Source of the DNA: Devosia salina
GTDB lineage: Bacteria > Pseudomonadota > Alphaproteobacteria > Rhizobiales > Devosiaceae
Direction: 5' to 3'
Length of the DNA stretch: 64,000 nucleotides
NCBI RefSeq assembly: GCF_019504385.1
Contig: NZ_CP080590.1
Location: 3,649,501-3,713,500 of the forward strand
Under the pieces are notes generated by a model. The model searched no databases and was not told where the DNA came from. It saw nothing but the letters and a program-made list of their open reading frames with translations. The translations under genes were made by a program, and so were the position numbers. The first letter of the stretch is position 1. Every line of letters starts with the position of its first letter. Positions 24,388 through 32,526 of this stretch are shown in pieces.

Positions 24388-25119
24388 TCAGGCCGGCCGA
24401 ACCAGTGCAAGCTGGCTGACCGCATGGTCGTCCTTCCAGCAGACCGCAGCTTCCCAGGCGGCGGAGGCCTGGGCGACCATGTCGGCCTCGGCCGGCGCTA
24501 AGCCGGCCGCATTATGGGGCAGGTCGAGATCGAGCTCAGGGACATCGACATGGGCTTCGTCCCAGTCGATCAACGCCACCCTTTCGTCGGTCACGCGGAT
24601 ATTGCGCGGATTGGGATCGCCGTGAACCACGGCCGTGGGCCGTCCGGCAAGGCGGGCCCAGGCGCCCCGACAGCGAGCCACCCCTTCGGCAGGCATGGCA
24701 TTGAGATCGATCCTGGTGCCTTTATCGCTCGTGAGCAGGTCAATGGATGATTTCCAGCCGGGGCGCTGCGGCCAGTCGGTCGTCAGCGCGTGAAGCTGGC
24801 GCAGCGTTTCGGCGACCCTATGCCAGTCGGCCTCGGTCTCAGGCGGCTCGCCCACGACATAGCGCATCACCACCAGCCCGCCGACAAACAGCCGGCCGTC
24901 CAGGGTGGGCAAGGGGACCGGCACACTTAGCCCGTGCCGGTCGAGATGCAGCATGAGGGTAGTTTCCCAGGCGAGATCGGCGTCGCTTCGTCTCCCCAGG
25001 CGTCCAACGGCCATTTGCCCATTGACGCGCAGGCGCCACACATCATTGGCAACGCCGCCGCTGAGACGCTCGACGCGCTCGGCATCGTCGCCCCAATGCG
25101 CCAGCGCCTCCCAGCCCAT
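24388..25119 (-). CDS. Aminoglycoside/choline-kinase-like phosphotransferase
   Basis: A 243-residue protein with a small-molecule kinase fold. Visible are a nucleotide loop in LSGGVANDVWRLRVNG, the catalytic AVVHGDPNPRNIRV (HGDxxxxN) and the metal-binding LIDWDEAHVDVPELDL. The family covers aminoglycoside, choline and homoserine kinases; no resistance role should be assumed. The start lies two bases after the fumC stop on the same strand, so it is translated from the fumC message. Confidence 0.82.
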   Translation of the reverse strand: MGWEALAHWGDDAERVERLSGGVANDVWRLRVNGQMAVGRLGRRSDADLAWETTLMLHLDRHGLSVPVPLPTLDGRLFVGGLVVMRYVVGEPPETEADWHRVAETLRQLHALTTDWPQRPGWKSSIDLLTSDKGTRIDLNAMPAEGVARCRGAWARLAGRPTAVVHGDPNPRNIRVTDERVALIDWDEAHVDVPELDLDLPHNAAGLAPAEADMVAQASAAWEAAVCWKDDHAVSQLALVRPA

Positions 25120-25121
25120 CG

Positions 25122-26522
25122 CTACTTCTTGAGCTTGAGCGGCCCGACCATCTGCTCCGGCTTCACTTCGGCATCGAATTCTTCCGCCGTCAGCAGGCCC
25201 AGCGCAATGGCGGTTTCTTTCAGGGTCGAACCGTTCTTGTGGGCCGTCTTGGCGATCTTGGCGGCATTGTCGTAGCCAATCTTGCGGTTGAGCGCGGTCA
25301 CCAGCATCAGCGACTGGTCGACCAGCTGCTTGATACGCTTGCGATCGGGCTCGATGCCAATGGCGCAATTGTCGTTGAACGACTTTGCCGCATCGGCCAG
25401 CAGGCGCACCGACTGCAGGAAGTTGTAGGCAATGACAGGCTTGAAGACGTTGAGCTCGAAATTGCCCTGGCTTGCCGCAAAACCAATCGCGGCGTCATTG
25501 CCCATGACCTGGGCGACGACCATGGTCATGGCTTCGGACTGGGTCGGGTTGACCTTGCCCGGCATGATCGAGCTCCCCGGCTCGTTTTCCGGAATGGTGA
25601 TTTCCCCGAGGCCCGACCGCGGACCCGAGGCCAGCCAGCGCACGTCATTGGCAATCTTCATGAAGGCCACGGCAAGCTGCTTGAGCGCGCCCGAAGTACC
25701 GACAAAGGCGTCGTGCCCGGCGAGCAGCGCGAACTTGTTCGGCCCGCTCTTGAAATCGCGACCGGTGAGCGCAGCAATCTCGGCGGCAACCGTGACGGCA
25801 TAGTCGGGATGCGCGTTGAGCCCGGTGCCGACGGCGGTGCCGCCCAGCGCCAGTTCCTTCAATTGCGGCATGGTGGCCTTGATGGCGGCCAGCGCATAGT
25901 CAATCTGCGCCACCCAGCCCGAAATCTCCTGGCCCAGGGTCAACGGCGTCGCATCCTGCAGATGCGTGCGGCCGATCTTGACCACATCCATGAATTCTTC
26001 GGACTTGGCGTTGAGCGTATCGCGCAGCAGCATCACGCGCTCGTAGAGATAGCCCTCCACCGCCTCGACCGCCGCAATATGCATGGCGGTGGGATAGGTG
26101 TCGTTGGAGCTCTGGCTCATATTGACGTGGTCATTGGGATGCACGGGCTTTTTCGAGCCCATGGTGCCGCCGGCCATTTCAATGGCGCGGTTGGAAATGA
26201 CCTCGTTGACATTCATGTTGGACTGGGTGCCCGAGCCGGTCTGCCAGACCACCAGCGGGAAGTGATCGCTGAGCTTGCCCGCGATCACCTCGTCGGCGGC
26301 CGCAACCACCAGGTCCCTTGTCTTTTCATCCATGAGCCCGAGCTTGTGATTGGCCAGCGCCGCCGCCTTCTTGAGGATACCGAAGGCGGTGATGATCTCG
26401 GTGGGCATCTTCTCCCCGCCGATATCGAAATTCATGAGGCTCCGGGCGGTCTGCGCGCCATAATATTTATCGTTCGGAACCTCGATCGTGCCCATGGTGT
26501 CCGATTCGACGCGCGTGCTCAT
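25122..26522 (-). CDS. fumC: Class II fumarate hydratase
   Basis: A 466-residue enzyme of the citric-acid cycle. RVESDTMGTIEVPNDKYYGAQT is the N-terminal motif, SSNDTYPTAMHIA and TVGTGLNAHPDYA-like regions follow, and GSSIMPGKVNPTQSEA is the signature loop with the catalytic serine. It interconverts fumarate and malate and needs no iron-sulfur cluster. The upstream region holds the rpmF gene and its terminator, so fumC has its own promoter. The kinase-like gene follows in the same transcript. Confidence 0.95.
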   Translation of the reverse strand: MSTRVESDTMGTIEVPNDKYYGAQTARSLMNFDIGGEKMPTEIITAFGILKKAAALANHKLGLMDEKTRDLVVAAADEVIAGKLSDHFPLVVWQTGSGTQSNMNVNEVISNRAIEMAGGTMGSKKPVHPNDHVNMSQSSNDTYPTAMHIAAVEAVEGYLYERVMLLRDTLNAKSEEFMDVVKIGRTHLQDATPLTLGQEISGWVAQIDYALAAIKATMPQLKELALGGTAVGTGLNAHPDYAVTVAAEIAALTGRDFKSGPNKFALLAGHDAFVGTSGALKQLAVAFMKIANDVRWLASGPRSGLGEITIPENEPGSSIMPGKVNPTQSEAMTMVVAQVMGNDAAIGFAASQGNFELNVFKPVIAYNFLQSVRLLADAAKSFNDNCAIGIEPDRKRIKQLVDQSLMLVTALNRKIGYDNAAKIAKTAHKNGSTLKETAIALGLLTAEEFDAEVKPEQMVGPLKLKK

Positions 26523-26565
26523 CTGTGCCTCTGCTCCGGTTGGCCGCTTCTCGTGGCGGCGGGAA

Positions 26566-26600
26566 AAACAAAACGGCCGACCCTTTTGGGGGCCGGCCGT
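26566..26600 (-). terminator. Rho-independent terminator after rpmF
   Basis: ACGGCCG (26573-26579) pairs with CGGCCGT (26594-26600), with further inner pairing of a CCC and a GGG block around TTTT. On the minus strand the stem is followed by TTTTGTTTTT. It lies between rpmF and fumC and should end the rpmF transcript. Confidence 0.82.
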
Positions 26601-26644
26601 CGAAATATCAGAAAAAGCGCATCAGCGCCCGCTCGCCTTTCGGC

Positions 26645-26824
26645 TTACTTCTTTGCCGCGAGGATCTGGCGACCGCGATACATGCCGGTCTTGAGATCAA
26701 CGTGATGCGGACGGCGCAGCTCACCCGAATCCTTGTCTTCGACATAGGTCGGGTTGGCGATTGCGTCGGCCGAACGGCGGAAGCCGCGCTTCATCGGCGA
26801 GGTCTTGCGTTTTGGCACTGCCAT
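26645..26824 (-). CDS. rpmF: 50S ribosomal protein L32
   Basis: A 59-residue protein starting MAVPKRKTSPMKRGFRRS, with the N-terminal VPKRKTS signature of bacterial L32, DELRRPHH-type middle (GELRRPHHVDLKTGMY) and a lysine-rich end. It lacks the zinc cysteines, as in most alphaproteobacteria. The gene is short and easy to miss. It is followed by a good terminator, so it is monocistronic or ends a transcript. The mtgA gene lies upstream on the same strand with about 140 bases between. Confidence 0.95.
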   Translation of the reverse strand: MAVPKRKTSPMKRGFRRSADAIANPTYVEDKDSGELRRPHHVDLKTGMYRGRQILAAKK

Positions 26825-26962
26825 GGTCGGTACTCCGAATTCAAAATCGTTGCGCCGCCGAAAGCGGCCAGAGACACGTCTCTGTCAGGATTGGTGGGGT
26901 CTATAGAGGAGAACGAAAGGATTGGCTAGGGGATTCTTGCTCGGATTTCGGTTCTATCCTTC

Positions 26963-27673
26963 CTAGAGCGCCAATTGTCCATTGGTGCCCACGCAATTGG
27001 CCCGCTCGCCATATTGGCGGGCCCGGTTCTCCACGATTGCCGCGACGCGCAGCAGACCGGCAGTTGGCCGCGCCGGGTTGCGGACCACGGGATTGGGCAG
27101 GGTGACGGCGAGAAGGCTTGCCGTCTGCCAGTCGAGATTTTGCGGTTCGCGGCCAAAGGCGCGCAGCGACCCGGCGGCAACGCCGAACTCGCCCGCGGGC
27201 CCCCATTCGGCAATGTTGAGATAGATTTCCATGATCCGCTTCTTGGGCAGGACCAGGTCGATATAGAAGGCCAGGGGCACTTCGAGCGCCTTGCGCACCA
27301 CGCTCTGCTGGTTCCACAGAAACAGGTTGCGCGTCACCTGCATGGTAAGGGTCGAGGCACCCCGTGTCTCGCGCCCGGCAAGATAGTTTTCGACCTCGTC
27401 CTTCAGCGCCGCCAGATCGACACCCCAGTGGCGGCAGAACTGGCCGTCTTCGGAAAGGATCACCGACGCCTTCAAGCGATCGGAAATCGCATCGATGTCG
27501 CGCCACTCCCGCGTGACCGTCTGGCCGGTGAGCAGGCGCGCCAGCATGGGCACCGAGACCGGTTGGACGACGAGGTAGAGCGGCGTCAGCACCAGCGGAA
27601 TGGCGATCAATACGGCGAGGATACCGAGGGGAATGCGGACATACCGCCATAGGGTTTTCTTGCGCCGGGCCAT
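26963..27673 (-). CDS. mtgA: Monofunctional biosynthetic peptidoglycan transglycosylase
   Basis: A 236-residue family-51 glycosyltransferase. After a short basic N-terminus it has one membrane helix (IPLGILAVLIAIPLVLTPLY). The catalytic domain shows KASVILSEDGQFCRHWGVD (the ED..F..H motif with the catalytic glutamate), RGASTLTMQVTRNLFLW and KKRIMEIYLNIAEWG. It polymerises lipid II glycan chains without a transpeptidase domain. The ATG at 27673 was chosen because the repeat-rich region upstream does not code for a plausible N-terminus. Confidence 0.92.
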   Translation of the reverse strand: MARRKKTLWRYVRIPLGILAVLIAIPLVLTPLYLVVQPVSVPMLARLLTGQTVTREWRDIDAISDRLKASVILSEDGQFCRHWGVDLAALKDEVENYLAGRETRGASTLTMQVTRNLFLWNQQSVVRKALEVPLAFYIDLVLPKKRIMEIYLNIAEWGPAGEFGVAAGSLRAFGREPQNLDWQTASLLAVTLPNPVVRNPARPTAGLLRVAAIVENRARQYGERANCVGTNGQLAL

Positions 27674-27711
27674 GCCGGGTGTGTAACGGCAAGCTTGGAC
27701 AAGGCCAAGAC

Positions 27712-27808
27712 CCCCACCCTTGGTTCCTCCCCACAAGGGGGAGGGAGACGGTGAACACCGGTGCCCGCTCCTGCGCCTCCCTCCCCTTGATGGGGAATGA
27801 GGGTGGGG
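27712..27808. repeat. Palindromic intergenic repeat between mtgA and ispA
   Basis: A left arm beginning CCCCACCCT (27712) and ending AGGGAG (27747) is mirrored by a right arm from CTCCCTCCCC (27777) to AGGGTGGGG (27808), with a few mismatches. The arms enclose a small hairpin, CGGTG and CACCG around AA (27749-27760). Repeats with CCCCACCC and TCCCTCCCC are, from memory, abundant in Hyphomicrobiales genomes. It lies in the space where promoters for both divergent genes are expected. Confidence 0.65.
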
Positions 27809-27866
27809 TGATCCAGGGCGGAATGAGGTATTGCTCCGCCCTCGTCGCCGGGCTAGCAACAGGCCC

Positions 27867-28769
27867 ATGTATGACTTTTCCGCAGACAGCGCCGATTGCG
27901 CCCGGGCCATCGAGGCCGGGCTGTCCGACTATCTCTCCGGCGCGCGGCTCTCTGGCCCCGGCCCGGCGGCCGAGCGCGTGGTCGCCGCCATGCGGCATGG
28001 CAGTCTGGAAGGCGGCAAGCGCCTGCGCCCCCTCTTGGTGCGTCAGGCCGCGGCGATCTTTTCGGTGCCCCGGGAAGCCGCCCTCAATGCCGGGCTGGCC
28101 GTCGAAATGGTGCATTGCTACTCGCTGATCCATGACGATCTGCCCGCCATGGACGACGACGATCTCCGGCGCGGTCGCCCGACCGTGCACAAGGCCTATG
28201 ACGAGGCCACCGCTATCCTCGCGGGCGATGCGCTGCTGACCCATGCCTTTGCCGTGCTGGCCGACCCTGCCTGCCACCCCAATGCCGAAACGCGGATACG
28301 CCTGGTGGCCGAGCTGGCAGCCGGCAGCGGCGCCGGCGGCATGGTGGGCGGACAGATGCGCGATATCGAGGGCGAGTTGGGCGGTTTTTCCGAGGGCGAC
28401 ATTGCCACCATGCAGGCCATGAAGACCGGCGCGCTGATCCGCGCCTCGGTGCGCCTGGGCGCGATTCTGGGCGGCGCCGATCCGCGGGCCTTGTCCGCGC
28501 TCACCGCCTATGCCGAGGCGGCCGGCCGCGCCTTCCAGCTGGCCGACGACATTCTCGACGTCACCGCTACCCCCGAGGCCATGGGCAAAGCGACCGGCAA
28601 GGATGCGGCCCTTGGCAAGCAGACCATCGTAGGCCGGCTGGGGATCGAGGGAGCTCGCGCCATGCTCGACGCAATTGTCAATGAAGCCCTTTCGGCCCTT
28701 CGCACGTTTGGACCCCGGGCCGACGGCCTGCGCGCCACCGCGCGTTTCTTTGCCAGCCGGGAGAAATAG
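27867..28769 (+). CDS. ispA: Polyprenyl synthetase (geranyl/farnesyl diphosphate synthase)
   Basis: A 300-residue class I trans-isoprenyl synthase. The first Asp-rich motif is LIHDDLPAMDDDD (residues 88-99) and the second is LADDILDVT. GGKRLRPLLV is the diphosphate-binding motif. The length and the sequence around the first motif fit farnesyl diphosphate synthase, which supplies quinone and undecaprenyl chains. It is divergent from mtgA, whose substrate needs undecaprenyl phosphate. The IspG enzyme that feeds this pathway is also in the window. A MOSC gene follows after three bases. Confidence 0.9.
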   Translation: MYDFSADSADCARAIEAGLSDYLSGARLSGPGPAAERVVAAMRHGSLEGGKRLRPLLVRQAAAIFSVPREAALNAGLAVEMVHCYSLIHDDLPAMDDDDLRRGRPTVHKAYDEATAILAGDALLTHAFAVLADPACHPNAETRIRLVAELAAGSGAGGMVGGQMRDIEGELGGFSEGDIATMQAMKTGALIRASVRLGAILGGADPRALSALTAYAEAAGRAFQLADDILDVTATPEAMGKATGKDAALGKQTIVGRLGIEGARAMLDAIVNEALSALRTFGPRADGLRATARFFASREK

Positions 28770-28772
28770 GCC

Positions 28773-29414
28773 ATGGCCATTCTGCAAAGCGTCAATATCG
28801 GCGAGCCCCGGCCCGTCCCTGCCAAGTCGACCATGACCGGCATCTACAAGGAACCCGTGCCCGACGCGGTGGAAGTGGCCATCACCAGGCAGGGCCTGGA
28901 GGGCGACGCCATCATCAATCGCAAGCACCATGGCGGCGTCGATCAGGCAGTCTATGTCTATTTCGCCGACGACTACGACTATTGGGCCACGGCCCTTGAG
29001 CGCGAGATGGTGCCCGGCACTTTTGGCGAGAACCTCACCATTGGCGGCGTCGAAGGCCGCAGCGTCTGCGTCGGCGACCGCTTCGAGATCGATGAGGTCG
29101 TGCTCGAAGTCACCTCCCACCGCACCCCCTGCAGCGTCTTTGCCGCCCGCATGGGCAATCCGGCCTGGGTGAAGCAGTTCTTCAAGGCCGGCCGGCCGGG
29201 CGCCTATTGCCGCGTCATCGAGCCGGGCACCGTGCGCACCGGCGAACCGGTGCTGCACATTCCCTTCGATGGCGACCGGATCACCGTCAGCCAGTTGCTG
29301 GCGCTGGAGGGCGAGCGGGAGATCGAGCCCGAACTGATGCAGCGCGTCCTCAAGACCCCTGTGCACTACAAGATGCGCGCCGACTATGAACAGCGGCTGG
29401 CCAAACTGTTGTGA
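28773..29414 (+). CDS. MOSC domain-containing protein (YiiM type)
   Basis: A 213-residue protein. GLEGDAIINRKHHGGVDQAVYVY is the conserved first half of the MOSC fold and TSHRTPCSVFAARM holds the conserved cysteine of the sulfur-carrier site. MOSC proteins bind molybdopterin and reduce N-hydroxylated compounds; YiiM is one of these. The gene starts three bases after ispA and is probably translated from the same message, although the functions are not obviously linked. Confidence 0.87.
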   Translation: MAILQSVNIGEPRPVPAKSTMTGIYKEPVPDAVEVAITRQGLEGDAIINRKHHGGVDQAVYVYFADDYDYWATALEREMVPGTFGENLTIGGVEGRSVCVGDRFEIDEVVLEVTSHRTPCSVFAARMGNPAWVKQFFKAGRPGAYCRVIEPGTVRTGEPVLHIPFDGDRITVSQLLALEGEREIEPELMQRVLKTPVHYKMRADYEQRLAKLL

Positions 29415-29484
29415 GTGACCGCGTCCTCGCCAAAAAGCACCCTGCCCTGCCTGTGCTGAAAGCAATTGCCGAAAGACTTTCCTG

Positions 29485-29952
29485 ATGAGCCTCGAGACCG
29501 TCCGCACCGACCTTGCCGCCCGCGCGCCCGACCTGGAGGTGATCGTCACCAGCGATTCCACCGCCACCGTGCAACTGGCCGCTTCGGTTCATAGCGTCGA
29601 GCCGGGGCAGATTGCCAAGACCCTCTGCATCCGGGTGAACGGCGAAGAGATCCTCCTGGTCACGCGCGGCGACGCCCGGCTGGACAACCAGAAATCGAAA
29701 TCCGCCTTTGGCGGCCGGCCACGCATGCTCGGCGCCGAGGACGTGCTGCGCCTGACCAGCCACCAGGTGGGCGGGGTCTGCCCCTTCGGTCTGCCCGCGC
29801 CCTTGCCGATCTATCTCGACGCCTCGCTCAAGATCTATGATCTGGTCATACCGGCTGCCGGCGACACCCATTCCTCGGTGAAACTCACGGTCGAGCGCCT
29901 GTCCCAGCTCTGCGGCAACAGATGGGTGGATGCGTGCCAGATACCGGACTGA
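29485..29952 (+). CDS. YbaK/EbsC-family aminoacyl-tRNA deacylase
   Basis: A 155-residue protein. It has TVQLAASVHSVEPGQIAKTL with the lysine of the active site, then DNQKSKSAFGGRPRMLGAEDVLRLT and HQVGGVCPFGLP, which is the GxxxPxG-type loop of YbaK. These enzymes hydrolyse misacylated tRNAs, such as Ala-tRNA(Pro) or Cys-tRNA(Pro). Its 3' end overlaps the next methyltransferase gene by up to 31 bases. Confidence 0.87.
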   Translation: MSLETVRTDLAARAPDLEVIVTSDSTATVQLAASVHSVEPGQIAKTLCIRVNGEEILLVTRGDARLDNQKSKSAFGGRPRMLGAEDVLRLTSHQVGGVCPFGLPAPLPIYLDASLKIYDLVIPAAGDTHSSVKLTVERLSQLCGNRWVDACQIPD

Positions 29953-30572
29953 GCGGTCGGGCCCGGGCCTTTATCGGCGAGCGCCTGCCATTGACACCGC
30001 TGCCCTTCTTTCCCGAGATCGCCCTGCACATGCCCAGCCCGCAGAGCGGCCTGCATGGCTGGCTTGCCAGCGAAGGGTTGGAGGACACCCCGCCCTATTG
30101 GGCCTATGCCTGGGGCGGCGGCGCCGTGCTGGCCATGTATCTGCGCGACCATCCCGAACTGGTGAAAGGGCAATCGGTGCTCGATTTCGGGGCCGGGTCG
30201 GGCCTTGTCGGCATCGCCGCCAGCCGGGCGGGCGCAGCGCGGGTCTGGGCCATCGACACCGACCCGGTGGCCCAAATTGCCCTCGAGCTCAATGCGGCCG
30301 CCAATCACGCCGAGATCGCGCTCTGGGATGGACCGGGTCAACCCGAGAGCGACGTGGTCCTGGCCGGCGACATCTTTTACGACGCCGCGGTCGTCGCCCA
30401 TACGCTGCCCATTCTGGCAGAGACGGCCCGGCGTGGCGCCAAGGTGCTGGTGGGCGACCCGTTCCGGCGCAGCCTGCCGCGTGATCGGCTGACGCTGCTG
30501 GCCGAATATGCCGTGCCCGACATGGGCGGCAGGGAGCCCGTCCGCTCCGGCGTGTTTGTCCTGCATCCCTAG
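29922..30572 (+). CDS. Class I SAM methyltransferase, ETFB lysine-methyltransferase-like
   Basis: A 216-residue protein. PYWAYAWGGGAVLAMYL leads into VLDFGAGSGLVGIAASRAGA (SAM motif I) and VWAIDTDPVAQIALELNA; DVVLAGDIFYD is the post-I acidic loop. This is the pattern of the ETFB-lysine/ribosomal L11-related methyltransferases found in alphaproteobacteria. The ATG used overlaps ybaK by 31 bases; a GTG 12 bases later (29934) with a GGGTGG before it is an alternative start. Confidence 0.8.
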   Translation: MGGCVPDTGLSGRARAFIGERLPLTPLPFFPEIALHMPSPQSGLHGWLASEGLEDTPPYWAYAWGGGAVLAMYLRDHPELVKGQSVLDFGAGSGLVGIAASRAGAARVWAIDTDPVAQIALELNAAANHAEIALWDGPGQPESDVVLAGDIFYDAAVVAHTLPILAETARRGAKVLVGDPFRRSLPRDRLTLLAEYAVPDMGGREPVRSGVFVLHP

Positions 30573-30688
30573 AAAGGCGGATATGCCGGCAGGCGCTTGC
30601 CCGGCCCGGCGGGCAGCTCTATATCTTCCCGGCAAGCGAGGACGACCTCCCCCATTACGGGATCAGCGTTCGGGACGGCCCGGAACTG

Positions 30689-31138
30689 ATGGAGCCTTCC
30701 ATGCGCACCCCTGTCGACCGTATCCGCCACGCCATTGCCTTCGAGGTCATCGGCATCCTTCTGGCGACACCCTTGGGCGCCCTGGTCTTTCACCTGCATG
30801 CCGGCGACAGCGCCGTCATCGTCATCGGCAGCGCCAGCGTCGCCATGGCCTGGAACTATGTCTATAATCTCGGCTTCGACCATGCTCTCAAGGCGATGAC
30901 CGGCACGACGCTCAAGTCCCTGCCCTGGCGCATCGCCCATGCGGTGCTGTTCGAAATCGGCCTCCTGCTGATGCTGATGCCGCTGATCGCGCTCTATCTG
31001 GGCATCACGCTCTGGGAGGCGCTGCTGATGGACCTGGCCTTCGCGCTTTTCTACATGGGCTATGCGCTGCTCTTCAACTGGGCCTATGACCGGGTGTTCC
31101 CCCTGCCCGAGTGGCAGGCGCAGGACGCCGCGCGATAG
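30689..31138 (+). CDS. PACE-family efflux transporter
   Basis: A 149-residue membrane protein with four helices. It consists of two tandem bacterial transmembrane pair domains: RIRHAIAFEVIGILLATPLG with AWNYVYNLGFDHAL, and WRIAHAVLFEIGLLLMLMPL with YALLFNWAYDRVF. This is the signature of proteobacterial antimicrobial compound efflux (PACE) proteins such as AceI. They export biocides or short-chain diamines by proton exchange. Four residues after the first ATG there is another (30701, MRTPVDR), a likely alternative start. Confidence 0.9.
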   Translation: MEPSMRTPVDRIRHAIAFEVIGILLATPLGALVFHLHAGDSAVIVIGSASVAMAWNYVYNLGFDHALKAMTGTTLKSLPWRIAHAVLFEIGLLLMLMPLIALYLGITLWEALLMDLAFALFYMGYALLFNWAYDRVFPLPEWQAQDAAR

Positions 31139-31264
31139 CGGCTGCGCCCGCGTGGGCGGGCCGGGCGCAGGCCGTCGCCGCCGCCTTTACGCGTTCGCAA
31201 CGCTCCCGCTGATATGTTGGCGCCATGAATGTGGCCGGTCCGGCCGCTACGAGGCCCTCGAACC

Positions 31265-32443
31265 GTGCTCAACACCCACGCAGCAGCGCCCTATACCGGC
31301 TCCGGCACGGCGGGCGGAGAAGCCTGTGAGCGGCAGATGCAGCGCGGCTTTCGCTGGCTGCGCTTCGAGCCCGAACTCGAGGAACTCTACCGGCAACAGG
31401 TGATCACCCAGGCCCGGCGACCGGTGCTGGTCATCGTGGTGGCAGCGCTCACCATCTGGTCGGTCTTTGCCGTTTTCGATTTCGTCCGGCTCGATCTTTA
31501 CGGACGCTGGCCGCCCGCCGCCGACATCTGGGTCCTGCTGGGCGCCCGCTGGGTGGTGCTGGGGCTGCTGGTATGCTGTCTCCTGCCGCAGATGCGGGCG
31601 CATGACCTGCTCGAGTGGAAGGCGCTGGGGGTCTATCTGCTGCTCTGCCTTGGCGTGGCGCTGACCTCGGCGATCTACAAGGCCAATGGCATAGCAGCGG
31701 CCGAGACGGCGCAGATCGTGGTGGTCATGGCGGCCTTCCTGCCCCTTGGCATGCGCTTCTACCAGGCGCTGGCGGGCAGCCTCGCCATGGTTGGCTTCAC
31801 CGCCCTGGCCGGACTTGCGATCCTTCCCCAATCCCTGTGGCAGGGACAGGCGGCATTGCTGGCCGTGATGGCCATGGCCGTGCCGGTGGGCGCGGTGGGC
31901 AGTTATTTGCGCGAGCATGCCGACCGCCGCCAGTTCCTGCTCGGCGCCATCCTGCAGCACCAGGCCCAGTTCGACCCGCTGACCGACCTGGCCAACCGGC
32001 GCCTGTTCCAGCGCCACGCCAGCGCGGCCCTGGCCCATGCCGGCCGCACCGGCGACGGGCTGGTGCTGGCGGTGGTCGATATCGATCACTTCAAGGCCTT
32101 CAACGACCGCTTCGGCCACACCGCCGGGGACGAAGCCCTCCGACTGGTGGCCGAGGTGATCGGCGATGCCGCCCGCCGCCCCATGGATATGGCGGCCCGC
32201 CTGGGCGGCGAGGAATTCGCGCTGCTGCTCTACGGAACCGATCTTGACCAGGCCGGGCCCATTCTCGAGACCATGCGGCGGCGCATCGGCGACATCGTTC
32301 TCGCCGCCGACGGCAGCGTCACCATCAGCATCGGGGCCACGACCTGCAATGACGGCGAAGACCTCGAGGGGCTCTATGCCCGCGCCGACGCCCTGCTCTA
32401 TGCCAGCAAGCGCGAGGGACGCGACAAGCTCACCCTGGGCTGA
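31265..32443 (+). CDS. Membrane-bound GGDEF diguanylate cyclase
   Basis: About 390 residues. The N-terminal part has roughly five to six helices (from VLVIVVAALTIWSVF to GAVGSYL), followed by a GGDEF domain. The active site is RLGGEEFALLLYG, and RPMD five residues before it is an RxxD inhibitory site, so product feedback is expected. DPLTDLANRRLFQ starts the domain. It makes cyclic di-GMP. The start is uncertain: GTG at 31265 has a GAGG ten bases upstream, while ATGs at 31229 and 31337 are also in frame. Confidence 0.9.
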   Translation: MLNTHAAAPYTGSGTAGGEACERQMQRGFRWLRFEPELEELYRQQVITQARRPVLVIVVAALTIWSVFAVFDFVRLDLYGRWPPAADIWVLLGARWVVLGLLVCCLLPQMRAHDLLEWKALGVYLLLCLGVALTSAIYKANGIAAAETAQIVVVMAAFLPLGMRFYQALAGSLAMVGFTALAGLAILPQSLWQGQAALLAVMAMAVPVGAVGSYLREHADRRQFLLGAILQHQAQFDPLTDLANRRLFQRHASAALAHAGRTGDGLVLAVVDIDHFKAFNDRFGHTAGDEALRLVAEVIGDAARRPMDMAARLGGEEFALLLYGTDLDQAGPILETMRRRIGDIVLAADGSVTISIGATTCNDGEDLEGLYARADALLYASKREGRDKLTLG

Positions 32444-32483
32444 CAACGTCCTCCCCACTCCAAAGCCTTCGACCGCGCACAGA

Positions 32484-32509
32484 AAAGCCAGCCGCGTGCG
32501 GCTGGCTTT
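32484..32509. terminator. Bidirectional Rho-independent terminator
   Basis: A perfect 12-base inverted repeat (AAAGCCAGCCGC and GCGGCTGGCTTT, two bases apart) lies between the convergent diguanylate cyclase and SH3 genes. The stem ends in AAA and TTT with TTTC on the plus side and TTTTC on the minus side, so it can end transcription in both directions. Confidence 0.85.
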
Positions 32510-32526
32510 CTTGAGGATCGCTACGA

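Noticed and set aside
24388..25119. Aminoglycoside resistance gene
   Set aside because: The kinase fold is shared with choline and homoserine kinases, the gene is coupled to fumC, and nothing points to resistance or a mobile element.
26901..29567. A minus-strand open frame of 888 codons opposite ispA, the MOSC gene and part of mtgA
   Set aside because: It is the antisense of well-recognised genes on the plus strand; long antisense frames are expected at this GC content and the translation has low-complexity, GHR-rich content.
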